Part shown: one piece after another, positions 1 to 9,753 of the stretch
How positions within the stretch are numbered: position 1 is the first letter of the stretch
Layout of the letters: every line of letters begins with the position of its first letter
Assembly: GCA_902595125.1 (NCBI GenBank)
Contig: CACJOY010000001.1
Coordinates: 1-64,000, forward strand
Source: an uncultured Pelagibacteraceae bacterium
Lineage (GTDB): Bacteria; Pseudomonadota; Alphaproteobacteria; Pelagibacterales; Pelagibacteraceae
Reading direction: 5' to 3'
Length of the DNA stretch: 64,000 nt
The notes under the pieces: model-generated
What the model was told of the DNA's origin: nothing
What the model saw: only the letters and a program-made list of their open reading frames with translations
The model's database searches: none
Position numbers and translations under genes: made by a program

Positions 1-1
1 T

Positions 2-418
2 TTTGCAAATACACCCACATATCAATTATCTGGTGGAATGCAGCAGAGAGTCGCGCTTGCAAGATGTCTAATAAATGATCCAGATTTAATTTTAATGGAC
101 GAGCCTTTAGGTGCTCTTGACGCATTAACTAGAGAAAAGATGCAATCTTTAGTATTAAAAATTTGGAAAGAAACAGGTAAAACAATTATCCTAATCACTC
201 ACTCTGTGGAAGAGGCTTTGTTACTTGGTGAAAGACTATATGTGATGGCTCCAAGACCTGGTCGAATACATAAAGAATACAATCTTCCATTTGCTTCGAT
301 GGGATTAAAAGAGGACCTAAGGGAAATTAAAAAAAATAATGAATTTTCTCAAAAACGAGAGGAAATTCTTGAAATGATTTGGAACATGGAAGAAGAAATT
401 ATGGGGAAAGAAAATTAA
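2..418 (+). CDS. ABC transporter ATP-binding protein, NitT/TauT/SsuB type (5'-truncated by window edge)
   Basis: Frame is open to the window start. Contains the signature LSGGMQQRVALARCL, Walker B LILMDEPLGALD and the H-loop ITHSVEEAL. Confidence 0.85.
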   Translation, partial: FANTPTYQLSGGMQQRVALARCLINDPDLILMDEPLGALDALTREKMQSLVLKIWKETGKTIILITHSVEEALLLGERLYVMAPRPGRIHKEYNLPFASMGLKEDLREIKKNNEFSQKREEILEMIWNMEEEIMGKEN

Positions 419-1828
419 ATGATAACTCAAATAGTAACTTTTTTAATCTTTTTTGCTGTAGTTGGCTGTATTCTTTATGGAAGGAGATTAATAAGGACTG
501 AAAAAGTTGATGCAGTATTTGGAAATCCTGAAAGAGCATTAGGTGGTACTCACTGGGTCATTGTTGGAAGTAGTTTTTTACTTTTAATTTGGCTTTATTA
601 TTCCTGGGATATTGCTAAAGGTTTTTATCCAAAATCTGCTAATGAGCTCTGTCAAGTTGCGAAAGTAAATGATTCTTTACTTGGATTAAAATATCAGTTT
701 CCAATAGAAGAAAGAGAGTTCAAAAGCACTTCACAAATAAAAAAAGAAAATAAAAACTTAAAGATAATCCAAAATGAAATTCAAAATTCTGAAGAATTAG
801 ATAAACTACAAAAAATAAAACTTATTAGTTTTATAAATAAAACTAACCAGCTTATCCCATTACTTACTAATGAAGATTTACTTGAGAGTGAGACTAAACA
901 AAAAATAATTGATATTACTGGAAAAATTAACCTTTTAACTGAAAATTTTCAAAGACCTGATTATCCATTTGAAACTGAGCAAGAACTTAATGATAGATTA
1001 AAAGCTGTAAATGAGGAAGGTGGTTGGGGTATTACTAAAGTAGATGCAGGTTCAGGATCTATTGAGAATACTTTAGAGGTACCTTTGGTACCAGCAACAG
1101 ATAGAGGTTTAAAATTTCATGCTGCAGCAAAAACACTTAATTTAATTAGTGACGAATTTTTTAAATTAAGAAACCATAACCCTCAATTTAAAAATAAGAT
1201 AAAAGAATTAAAAAATGAAATTAAGTCTTATAGAAAAGATCTAAATGATAATGAAGAAATAGCATCAACTTACGCAAAAAATATTGTTAAGATTGCAAGA
1301 AGAATTGAATTTGCAAGTATCTATCCTCCAAATGCATTAGATAAGATGCAAGCATCAATTGTTAAATTTGAGAATGTACAAAAAAGTGCACAGGGAGGAC
1401 TTAGATTTATAGATATATTCTTATTCCCTGCTGGAACAATAATTGCAAGTGGTCCAAGTTGTTCGGAACAAGGTTCAGGTAGATGGTTACCTAAGCCATC
1501 AGATACTTTGAATAAGTTCATATTAATGTCAAAACCTAGTGTTGGTTATAAAGATATTCCTCTTTTGTGGATACAAATGGTCGATATAAGTAAAATGATA
1601 GGCTTTATTTTACCAGATTGGATTGCAGATATTTTACCAGGTGAATATCCCGTTCACACTAAAGATGGAATAGTTAAACAAAACTTCAAAGGTGGTGTTC
1701 TTAAAATTGTAACAGGTGATTGTTTAATTATTGCTCCACAATTTATATGTGAAGAAAAACATATAGATGAAATTATTGATAAATTGAGAACAGGTATTAC
1801 TAATTATCAAAAAAATCAGAAGAATTAA
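419..1828 (+). CDS. Hypothetical membrane protein encoded directly downstream of the ABC ATPase
   Basis: 469 aa ORF starting 1 nt after the ATPase stop; two N-terminal TM segments and a long charged region; no family recognised. Confidence 0.8.
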   Translation: MITQIVTFLIFFAVVGCILYGRRLIRTEKVDAVFGNPERALGGTHWVIVGSSFLLLIWLYYSWDIAKGFYPKSANELCQVAKVNDSLLGLKYQFPIEEREFKSTSQIKKENKNLKIIQNEIQNSEELDKLQKIKLISFINKTNQLIPLLTNEDLLESETKQKIIDITGKINLLTENFQRPDYPFETEQELNDRLKAVNEEGGWGITKVDAGSGSIENTLEVPLVPATDRGLKFHAAAKTLNLISDEFFKLRNHNPQFKNKIKELKNEIKSYRKDLNDNEEIASTYAKNIVKIARRIEFASIYPPNALDKMQASIVKFENVQKSAQGGLRFIDIFLFPAGTIIASGPSCSEQGSGRWLPKPSDTLNKFILMSKPSVGYKDIPLLWIQMVDISKMIGFILPDWIADILPGEYPVHTKDGIVKQNFKGGVLKIVTGDCLIIAPQFICEEKHIDEIIDKLRTGITNYQKNQKN

Positions 1829-1869
1829 TTAGTTTTATTTTTTATCTAAAATTTAGACAAAGAGAGATA

Positions 1870-2982
1870 ATGAGAATAGGCGTACCTAAAGAAATCAAAC
1901 CCCAAGAAAATAGAATTGGTTTAACTCCAGAAAGTGTAAAAACTTTAGTATCAGAAGGTCATGAAGTTTTAGTTGAAAATAATGGAGGATTTGAAGCTGG
2001 TTTTGAAAATGATCAATACATTAAAGCTGGTGCTAAAATTATAGATAAAGCTGCTGATATTTTTAATGATGCTGAAATAATTGTCAAAGTAAAAGAACCC
2101 CAAAAAGTTGAAGTGGATATGATTAAAGAAAATCAAATTGTTTATACTTATCTTCATTTAGCAGCTGCAAAAGAACTTACTAAAGGATTAGTTAAATCTA
2201 AAAGTATTAATATTGCTTATGAAACTGTTACAGACGATAATGGCAGACTTCCTTTACTTGCACCAATGAGTGCGGTAGCTGGTCGGATGTCAGTTCAAGC
2301 TGGAGCGCATTGTTTAGAAAAAAATCAAAAAGGTAGAGGAATTTTATTAGGTGGGGCACCAGGGGGCGAGCCAGCAAATGTGTTGATACTTGGAGGTGGA
2401 GTGGTAGGAGAGAATGCAGCAATAATTGCCACTGGTATGAAGGCTAAAGTTCATATTGTTGATAAGTCTGAATTAAGATTAAAACAATTAGTTAAAATGT
2501 TCGGTGATAAAATTATCCCAGAACAAAGTGATAAAGTAGATTTAAATAAGTTAGTATCAGATGCGGATTTAATAGTAGGAGGTGTTTTAATTCCTGGAGC
2601 AGAGGCTCCTAAATTAGTTTCTAAAGATATGCTTAAATCGATGAAAAGAGGATCTGTAATAGTGGATGTTGCAATAGATCAAGGTGGATGTGTTGAAACA
2701 AGTAAACCAACAACACATGGGGATCCAACTTATATAGTAGATGATGTAGTTCATTATTGTGTAGCAAATATGCCTGGAGGTGTTCCTAGAACTTCAACTT
2801 TAGCTCTTAATAAAGCAACTCTTCCTTATTTAGTAAAATTGGCAAATAAAGGATATCAAAAAGCTTTAACTGAAGACAAAAATTTTCTTGCAGGTCTCAA
2901 TATTTTTAAAGGACAAGTAACATATAAAGCTGTTGCAGATGCTTTTAATTACGAATTTGCAAATCCAACTAAACTTTTATAG
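1870..2982 (+). CDS. ald: Alanine dehydrogenase
   Basis: MRIGVPKEIKPQENRIGLTPESV start, Rossmann motif VLILGGGVVGENAA, VDVAIDQGGCVETSKPTTH. SD-like gagagata upstream. Confidence 0.95.
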   Translation: MRIGVPKEIKPQENRIGLTPESVKTLVSEGHEVLVENNGGFEAGFENDQYIKAGAKIIDKAADIFNDAEIIVKVKEPQKVEVDMIKENQIVYTYLHLAAAKELTKGLVKSKSINIAYETVTDDNGRLPLLAPMSAVAGRMSVQAGAHCLEKNQKGRGILLGGAPGGEPANVLILGGGVVGENAAIIATGMKAKVHIVDKSELRLKQLVKMFGDKIIPEQSDKVDLNKLVSDADLIVGGVLIPGAEAPKLVSKDMLKSMKRGSVIVDVAIDQGGCVETSKPTTHGDPTYIVDDVVHYCVANMPGGVPRTSTLALNKATLPYLVKLANKGYQKALTEDKNFLAGLNIFKGQVTYKAVADAFNYEFANPTKLL

Positions 2983-3024
2983 AAATTTATAATCAACTTA
3001 TATAAAAATTTTATTGAGTTTTAA

Positions 3025-4089
3025 ATGTATATTGTAACAGGATCAACAGGTTTAATAGGTTTTTCTACTTCAGAATATTTTTTAAGAAAAGGTATTAAAG
3101 TAATAGGTATTGATAATGATATGAGGTCATACTTTTTTGGAAAAAAAAGTTCAAATAAATGGAAAGAAAAAGAATTAAAGAAAAATAAACTATACTCACA
3201 TTACACTACTGACATAAGAGATAGAACTAAGATTATAAATATTTTCAAAAGATATAAAAAAAAAATCAAGGCAATTATTCATACCGCTGCCCAACCATCA
3301 CATGATTGGGCTATAAAAGAACCAATGACTGATTTTGATATAAATGCAAAAGGGACAATTAACTTATTAGAGGCTTTTAGAAAATATTGTCCAGATGCTT
3401 CATTTATTTTCACATCAACTAATAAAGTTTATGGTGATGTACCAAACTCTCTACCATTAGAAAATAAAAAATTAAGATATGAAATAAAAAAAAAACATAA
3501 ATATTTTAAAAAAGGAATTGATGAAAATATGTCAATTGATCATAATACTCATTCTTTATTTGGAGCTTCAAAAACTTCTGCAGATTTATTTGTTCAAGAA
3601 TATGGAAGATACTTTAATTTAAAAACAGTATGTTTTAGGGGTGGATGTCTTACCGGAGAAAATCACACAGGAGCTCAACTTCACGGTTTTTTATCATTTT
3701 TGGTAAAATCAATTATTCAAGGAAAAAAGTATTACGTTTTTGGTTATAAAGGAAAACAAGTAAGAGATAATATTCATAGTTTAGATGTTGTTAGAGCATT
3801 TCATGAGTTTATTAAAAGACCAAAACTAGGAGGAAAAGTTTATAATTTGGGAGGTGGAAGAAATAATAGTTGTTCAATTCTTGAGGCAATCAGGATGATA
3901 GAGAAAATTAGCAATAAAAAAAGTAAATACACAATTCTAAAAAAAAATAGACTAGGTGATCATAAATGGTGGATATCTAATAATTCTAAGTTTATTAAAG
4001 ATTATCCAAATTGGAAAATAAAAATACCTTTAAAAAAATCACTTGAGCAAATGATTAAATTTGAATTAAAAAATAAAAAGAATGCATAA
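3025..4089 (+). CDS. NAD-dependent epimerase/dehydratase (extended SDR, CDP-paratose 2-epimerase-like)
   Basis: TGSTGLIG Rossmann motif; VQEYGRYF and GYKGKQVRDNIHS family blocks. Confidence 0.85.
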   Translation: MYIVTGSTGLIGFSTSEYFLRKGIKVIGIDNDMRSYFFGKKSSNKWKEKELKKNKLYSHYTTDIRDRTKIINIFKRYKKKIKAIIHTAAQPSHDWAIKEPMTDFDINAKGTINLLEAFRKYCPDASFIFTSTNKVYGDVPNSLPLENKKLRYEIKKKHKYFKKGIDENMSIDHNTHSLFGASKTSADLFVQEYGRYFNLKTVCFRGGCLTGENHTGAQLHGFLSFLVKSIIQGKKYYVFGYKGKQVRDNIHSLDVVRAFHEFIKRPKLGGKVYNLGGGRNNSCSILEAIRMIEKISNKKSKYTILKKNRLGDHKWWISNNSKFIKDYPNWKIKIPLKKSLEQMIKFELKNKKNA

Positions 4090-6526
4090 AAAACTACCAT
4101 TAAGCACCAAAGTGATTGTAATTGGTGGAGGTGTGGTTGGTTGCTCTGTAGCTTATCACTTAGCTAAATTTGGTTGGAAAGATACAATTCTCTTAGAAAG
4201 AGATCAATTAACATCAGGAACAACATGGCATGCAGCAGGACTGGTTAGTCAATTAGGTCCAACAGCTGCAATAACCAAGATAAGAAAATATACACTAGAT
4301 TTATATAAAAAACTTGAAAAGGAAGTTGATCATTCTGCAGGTTTAAGATTAAACGGAGCACTTTCTATTGCCCAAAAAAAAGGAAGATGGCAAGAACTCC
4401 AAAGACAAGCAACTACTGCACAACTTTATGATGTTGATGTAAGAATTTTAGATAAAAATCAAATTAAAAAAGATTATCCAATTATTAATACTGATGAAGT
4501 CATTGGTGGAATTTTAATGCCTGGAGATGGTGCCGCTGATCCATCAGGTGTAACTCACATGTTAGCTAAAGCAGCAAGAAAAGAGGGAGCGCAAATTTTT
4601 GAAAAATCTCCTGTAGATGAAATTTTAGCTAAGAATGGGAAAATTTCAGGAGTAAAAGTTAATGGTCAAGAAATTGAATGTGAGTATATTGTTTTAGCAT
4701 CTGGAATGTGGTCAAGACAAATTGGAGAAAAAGCTGGAGTAAGTATCCCACTTTATCCAGCGGAACACTTTTATATTATTACTGAACCAATAGAAAATTT
4801 GTCTAAAACATTACCTGTAATTAGAGACTTTGATAATAGAACTTATATTAAAGAAGATGCAGGTAAAATATTAGTTGGTATTTTTGAGGGAAATTCAATC
4901 CCCGCTTGGGATAAGACAAACAAAGTACCAGAAGATTTTTCTTTTGGTGAATTTCAAGAGAATTTTGAACATTTTGAACCTTATTTAGCATCTGCTATTA
5001 AAAGATTTCCAGTTTTAGAGTCAGCTGGTATTAGAAAATTCTTTTCAGGACCAGAGTCTTTTACACCTGATACAAATACATTATTAGGAGAAGTGCCAGA
5101 AGTTAAAAATTTTTTTGTATGTTGTGGATTAAATAGTATTGGGATAGGAAGTGGAGGAGGAGTAGGTAAAGTTACAGCAGAATGGTTGATTAATGGCCAT
5201 GTTAACGAGGATATTTTTAGCTACGATATAAAAAGATTTCAAAAATTTCACTCAGAATTAGGTTTTATTAAAAAAAGAATTACTGAAACCTTAGGAGATT
5301 TATATGGCATGCATTGGCCATTCAAACAACACAAAACCTCTAGAAATATTAAAACTTTACCTCATCATGATAATTTAAAAAGTTTTGGTGCATGTTTTGG
5401 TGTTTCAGGTGGATATGAAAGACCTATGTGGTTTGCTCTAGATGGAGAAAAAGCTGAGTATGAATATAGTTATAATTATCAAAGCTGGTATCCATCTGCT
5501 GAATATGAAACAAATAATACAATTAAAAATGTTGGTTTGTTTGACTTAACTCCTTTTTCTAAGTTTGAAATAAAATCAGATAAAGCACATCAAGAACTGC
5601 AGAAAATTTGTACTGCAAATATCAAAAATGAGCCTGGTAAGTGTGTTTATACACATATGTTAAATTCTGATGGCGGAATAGAGACAGATTTAACAGTTGT
5701 ATGTGTTAATAAAAATCATTTTAGAATAATAAGTTCTGCAGCAACAAGAGAGAGAGATAAATTTCATATTAACAAACATCTTTCAAATAACGTTGAATTA
5801 AAAGATATTACAGATGATTTATGTGTATTTGGTTTGTTTGGTCCAAAAAGTAGAGATTTACTTAAAACATTAAGCGAAGATAATTTTGAAAATGATCAAT
5901 TTAGATTTGGATTTGCAAAGTTTATTACAATTGATGGAGTTAAAATCTGGACTCAAAGATTATCTTATGTAGGTGAATTAGGCTACGAGCTATATGTAGA
6001 TCTTAAAGATGCAAAAAAAATATACGAACTACTTATAGAAAAAGGTAAAGATTTTAATCTTTCTAATTGTGGAATGCATGCAATGGATATTATGCGAATG
6101 GAAAGTGGATTTTTACATTGGGGACATGATATTTCCCCTGAAGAAAACCAGTATCAAGCAGGTTTAGCTTTTACTATTAGCAATAAAAAAGATGTAGATT
6201 TTATAGGTAAACAAGCTCTTGAAAAAATTAAACAAAACAAAGTTAAAACTAGATTTTCAATGTTTATTTTAAAAGAAAGTGAACCAGGAAAACCATTATT
6301 ACTTCATGATGAACCAATTTACGATGGTGATAAAATTATAGGAAGATCAACATCTGGAAACTATTCATTCAATTTTAAAAAGAATTTAGTATTTGGATAT
6401 ATCAATAATGATTTTTCTAATGAAGAACTTCAAAATAAAAACTTATTTATTGAGGTAGAAAAAAAGAAATATCCAATTGAAATAATCAACAAACCTTTAA
6501 AACAAACAAATTTTAAAAATAATTAA
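4082..6526 (+). CDS. FAD-dependent oxidoreductase with GcvT-like aminomethyltransferase domain (dimethylglycine/sarcosine dehydrogenase family)
   Basis: 814 aa: N-terminal VIVIGGGVVGCSVAYHLAKFGW FAD motif and HAAGLVSQLG; C-terminal GcvT-type block (GYELYVD, MRMESGFLHWGHDISPEENQYQAGL). Confidence 0.9.
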   Translation: MHKKLPLSTKVIVIGGGVVGCSVAYHLAKFGWKDTILLERDQLTSGTTWHAAGLVSQLGPTAAITKIRKYTLDLYKKLEKEVDHSAGLRLNGALSIAQKKGRWQELQRQATTAQLYDVDVRILDKNQIKKDYPIINTDEVIGGILMPGDGAADPSGVTHMLAKAARKEGAQIFEKSPVDEILAKNGKISGVKVNGQEIECEYIVLASGMWSRQIGEKAGVSIPLYPAEHFYIITEPIENLSKTLPVIRDFDNRTYIKEDAGKILVGIFEGNSIPAWDKTNKVPEDFSFGEFQENFEHFEPYLASAIKRFPVLESAGIRKFFSGPESFTPDTNTLLGEVPEVKNFFVCCGLNSIGIGSGGGVGKVTAEWLINGHVNEDIFSYDIKRFQKFHSELGFIKKRITETLGDLYGMHWPFKQHKTSRNIKTLPHHDNLKSFGACFGVSGGYERPMWFALDGEKAEYEYSYNYQSWYPSAEYETNNTIKNVGLFDLTPFSKFEIKSDKAHQELQKICTANIKNEPGKCVYTHMLNSDGGIETDLTVVCVNKNHFRIISSAATRERDKFHINKHLSNNVELKDITDDLCVFGLFGPKSRDLLKTLSEDNFENDQFRFGFAKFITIDGVKIWTQRLSYVGELGYELYVDLKDAKKIYELLIEKGKDFNLSNCGMHAMDIMRMESGFLHWGHDISPEENQYQAGLAFTISNKKDVDFIGKQALEKIKQNKVKTRFSMFILKESEPGKPLLLHDEPIYDGDKIIGRSTSGNYSFNFKKNLVFGYINNDFSNEELQNKNLFIEVEKKKYPIEIINKPLKQTNFKNN

Positions 6527-7374
6527 TTTTTATTTTTAAGAAGAAAAACAAATATAAATCCAGTTAAATACATTGTTAATCCATAAGCGGCGGTTGGAGT
6601 TATATATAAAATATCAGCACCAAATATTTGAGTTGAAACAAATATTGCTAATGTACCATTTTGTAGACCACATTCTAAAGCAATACATTTCATTTGTTTA
6701 ATTCCTGAGGCAAAAGATTTTGCAAGATAATAAGCAATAATCATCATTGTTATATTAAGAACTAAAGCAATTAGACCAGCTTGTTTAAAGAAACTAATAA
6801 AGTTTTCTCTTTCTTCATAAAATGCTGCTATGAAAAAAATAATAAACAAAACGATATTAAGTTTGTTAAATATTTGAGTTTTTGAAGTCACAAAGTTTTC
6901 AGCAAATTTTCTTATAATCATTCCCAAGACAACTGGTACCGTGACAACTAAAAACATTTTTAGTGCTATACCAGTCATTGAAATATTTTGAGAAATATTA
7001 GTAATTCCAAATAAATCAGCAGATGTAAAAATTATAAGAGGAACTGTAATAATAGAAATTAAACTGATTATAGCTGTCAAAGTAATAGATAAAGCGACAT
7101 CTCCATAAGCAAATTTAGTTAATATATTTGATGTAACTCCACCCGGTGCAGCAGCAATAATCATAACTCCAATAGCAATTTCAGGTGGTGTTTTTAATAT
7201 AATTATTAATAAGTAAGCAACTAAAGGAAGAATTATTAATTGAGAAAAAAAACCTACAAAAAAATCTTTTGGAGTTTTTAATACTCTCGTAAAATCTTCA
7301 ATTTTTAAACCTAAACCCAAACCCAACATTATTAATGCGAGTATGATAGGTGCTATTTTTGTTACTACTTCCAT
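6523..7374 (-). CDS. Bile acid:sodium symporter (BASS) family transporter
   Basis: Polytopic; AAAPGGVTSNILTKFAYGDVALS and ECGLQNGTLA motifs typical of the BASS family. Confidence 0.88.
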   Translation of the reverse strand: MEVVTKIAPIILALIMLGLGLGLKIEDFTRVLKTPKDFFVGFFSQLIILPLVAYLLIIILKTPPEIAIGVMIIAAAPGGVTSNILTKFAYGDVALSITLTAIISLISIITVPLIIFTSADLFGITNISQNISMTGIALKMFLVVTVPVVLGMIIRKFAENFVTSKTQIFNKLNIVLFIIFFIAAFYEERENFISFFKQAGLIALVLNITMMIIAYYLAKSFASGIKQMKCIALECGLQNGTLAIFVSTQIFGADILYITPTAAYGLTMYLTGFIFVFLLKNKN

Positions 7375-7440
7375 CTTCCCTCAAAATGAAATTAATGATT
7401 GTTAAACACTATATTAAAAAATTTTTTTAAAGAAAGGTTT

Positions 7441-8460
7441 TTATGAAATTGTCAATAGATTAAGAACTTTTCTAATGAATTTAGCTTTATTTTTGAAAAT
7501 TAATTTCTGATATGGAAGAACTCTTCGAACATTGAAACCTGTTAAAATATATTGTTTTTTTTCATTTAATCTTAAGAAATCATTTTGTATCAAGAACTTA
7601 CATTTTCTAATTACTGTTGCTCGAGGTATTCCAGTCATGTCAGAAACAGACATCGCACTAACGCCGTTACTTTTAGCTTTATCACCTCTTATCATCTCTT
7701 CGTTAAATGTATTATAATCACCCGTAAATAGTTCTTTCTGAAAATCCATATAGTTATGTGTTTGATTGGAGCCGTTCCTTTTATCTAAGGCTGTTTTATA
7801 ATTAAAAGCTTGGTTCATACAAACTGTTCCCCAAACATGAAATGTTGTTAGGTCCTCAAACATATCATGATATCCAATAATCATTGGAATTTGCATCCTA
7901 TAAAACCATCTCCAACAAATAGAGAAATTTTTCTTTAACACATTTTCAATCGTTTTTACTTCAAGTTTTTTGGAATAAAGTTTTTCTTTAGCAAGTATTT
8001 CTGAGATTTTCAAAATATAACCAGCTGTATATTTCATTTGGTTTTCAGGTTTGATAAAAGTAAATGACCTACGATCAATTATAATTTGTTTTTTCTGTCT
8101 TTTAAGAACTCCTAATTTTTCAAGTTCTAAAACTTTTCTTCTTACAGTTTCTTTTGGTAATTGAAGTTTTTCACATAACTCTGTGATACTAAATTTATCT
8201 ATTTGGAGAAAATTTTTTGAATAATATTGCTCATATGATAATTTGATATTCATCTGATCATAAAATTGTAAAGTTTTTTCAACCAGTGAAATGATAATCA
8301 TATATTTATAGTGATCCTTGAAAGCTTGATAAACTGCATTCATCCATCTCCACTGATGATTGATCCAATCTTTTCCTAATTGATCATAGTTGGCCATCAT
8401 ATGATCATAAACTTGCTCATCGTTTAGAACTTTTGAAAAATCTATTTGTTGTAAACTCAT
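7441..8460 (-). CDS. Putative regulator with two winged-helix-like HTH segments
   Basis: ITELCEKLQLPKETVRRKVLELEKLGVL and VSDMTGIPRATVIRKCKFLIQNDFL both look like wHTH recognition units. Confidence 0.7.
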   Translation of the reverse strand: MSLQQIDFSKVLNDEQVYDHMMANYDQLGKDWINHQWRWMNAVYQAFKDHYKYMIIISLVEKTLQFYDQMNIKLSYEQYYSKNFLQIDKFSITELCEKLQLPKETVRRKVLELEKLGVLKRQKKQIIIDRRSFTFIKPENQMKYTAGYILKISEILAKEKLYSKKLEVKTIENVLKKNFSICWRWFYRMQIPMIIGYHDMFEDLTTFHVWGTVCMNQAFNYKTALDKRNGSNQTHNYMDFQKELFTGDYNTFNEEMIRGDKAKSNGVSAMSVSDMTGIPRATVIRKCKFLIQNDFLRLNEKKQYILTGFNVRRVLPYQKLIFKNKAKFIRKVLNLLTIS

Positions 8461-8572
8461 AATTGTATAAATAGGATTTGAAACCCAAAATGAACATGTG
8501 TCAACAATATTATGACCCAGTATGAACTTTAAATGAATTGTCTATTATCAGTTTAGTTGGTTAAATGTAATT

Positions 8573-8800
8573 ATGAGTAATAAAGGCTTTGCAGATAATC
8601 AGACTAGTATCGAGACCCCAAATGATATTGGAGTTGCTGAAAAGCCTTTAACCAATAAAACTACATCTGGTAGAGTGGATATAAATGTTCTTAAATCAAA
8701 ACTTCAAGAAATAGAGGGTAAGGAGTTTAAAAAGAATGCAATTATTTTATCAATACTAATTTTAGCATTAGGAGCCCTTGGTATTTATCTATCTTTATAA
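8573..8800 (+). CDS. Small membrane protein with one C-terminal TM (75 aa)
   Basis: ORF with C-terminal hydrophobic segment AIILSILILALGALGIYLSL; shares an INVL...(K/N)(L/I)Q pattern with the next ORF. Confidence 0.6.
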   Translation: MSNKGFADNQTSIETPNDIGVAEKPLTNKTTSGRVDINVLKSKLQEIEGKEFKKNAIILSILILALGALGIYLSL

Positions 8801-8841
8801 AGATAATTGCAAATAATCAATTTACATGATTTAATAAAATA

Positions 8842-9048
8842 ATGAAAAATATTAACTTAAGTGTAAAAGAAAAACTTATTGCAAAATATTTGGTAAAAGA
8901 TCAACCCGAATATAAAGCGAGAAGTACTAATATAAACGTTTTATTAAATAGAATTCAATTAAATAAAAAAAGTGAATCTCGAAAAAAAATCTTTTTTTCA
9001 GCATTAGCTTCTACAGGATTATTAATATTCGGCTTTATTATTTTTTAA
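8842..9048 (+). CDS. Small membrane protein with one C-terminal TM (68 aa)
   Basis: ORF with C-terminal hydrophobic segment IFFSALASTGLLIFGFIIF; resembles the preceding ORF. Confidence 0.6.
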   Translation: MKNINLSVKEKLIAKYLVKDQPEYKARSTNINVLLNRIQLNKKSESRKKIFFSALASTGLLIFGFIIF

Positions 9049-9140
9049 ATAAGTCATAAAATATTAAAAAAATTCAAATTTAGAGTATTTAATTCATATT
9101 GAATCAAAAATTTAAACTATTATAAATCAATTCAATAAAA

Positions 9141-9217
9141 GGCGGGGTAGCTCAGTTGGTTAGAGCGCGGGACTCATAAGCCCGAGGTCAGTGGTTCGAT
9201 CCCACTTCCCGCTACCA
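9141..9217 (+). tRNA. tRNA-Met (anticodon CAT), elongator-like, CCA encoded
   Basis: ggcggggtagctcagttggttagagcgcgggactCATaagcccgaggtcagtggttcgatcccacttcccgctacca folds as a cloverleaf; D-loop and TTCGATC T-loop present. Confidence 0.93.
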
Positions 9218-9751
9218 TTATATATTTTTTAAAAATTTTTTTTCAAATTCTTTTAGACTAATCGCATGATTATCTTTTTTTGAAATAATTGGATTTTTAA
9301 TTGGCCACTTAATTTTAAGTTTGGGGTCGTTGTAAACTATAGCCACTTCACTTCTTGCATCCCTATAATTAGTACAACCATAGATAACATAATTTTCTTT
9401 AGCTAGAGAACAAAATCCATGAGCAAAACCTGGAGGTATAAAAATTGATTTTAAATTTTTTTCACTCAATATTATAGAAAAAACTTTACCATAAGTAATA
9501 GAATTTTTTCTTAAGTCTACTGCTACATCAAATATTTTTCCTTTTAATACAGATATATATTTACCCTGAGATTTTTTAGTTTGCAGATGCAACCCTCTTA
9601 AAACATTTTTTTTTGAGTAAGACATTACTAAGAATGGGAATTTTTCTTTAATATTTTTTTCTAATAAAATTTCTTTAAAATAACCTCTTTTATCCTTGTA
9701 AGATCGATTATGAACTATTATTAATTCTTTGTTTTTATTATTTTTTTTCAT
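9218..9751 (-). CDS. rfbC: dTDP-4-dehydrorhamnose 3,5-epimerase
   Basis: DKRGYFKE, VLRGLHLQ, GKIFDVAVDLRKNS, FIPPGFAHGF: RmlC family blocks. Confidence 0.92.
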   Translation of the reverse strand: MKKNNKNKELIIVHNRSYKDKRGYFKEILLEKNIKEKFPFLVMSYSKKNVLRGLHLQTKKSQGKYISVLKGKIFDVAVDLRKNSITYGKVFSIILSEKNLKSIFIPPGFAHGFCSLAKENYVIYGCTNYRDARSEVAIVYNDPKLKIKWPIKNPIISKKDNHAISLKEFEKKFLKNI

Positions 9752-9753
9752 AT

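Noticed and set aside
1321-2422. Minus-strand ORFs of 60-66 aa within the hypothetical membrane protein and ald genes
   Set aside because: Short antisense ORFs with no motifs, expected by chance in long AT-rich genes.
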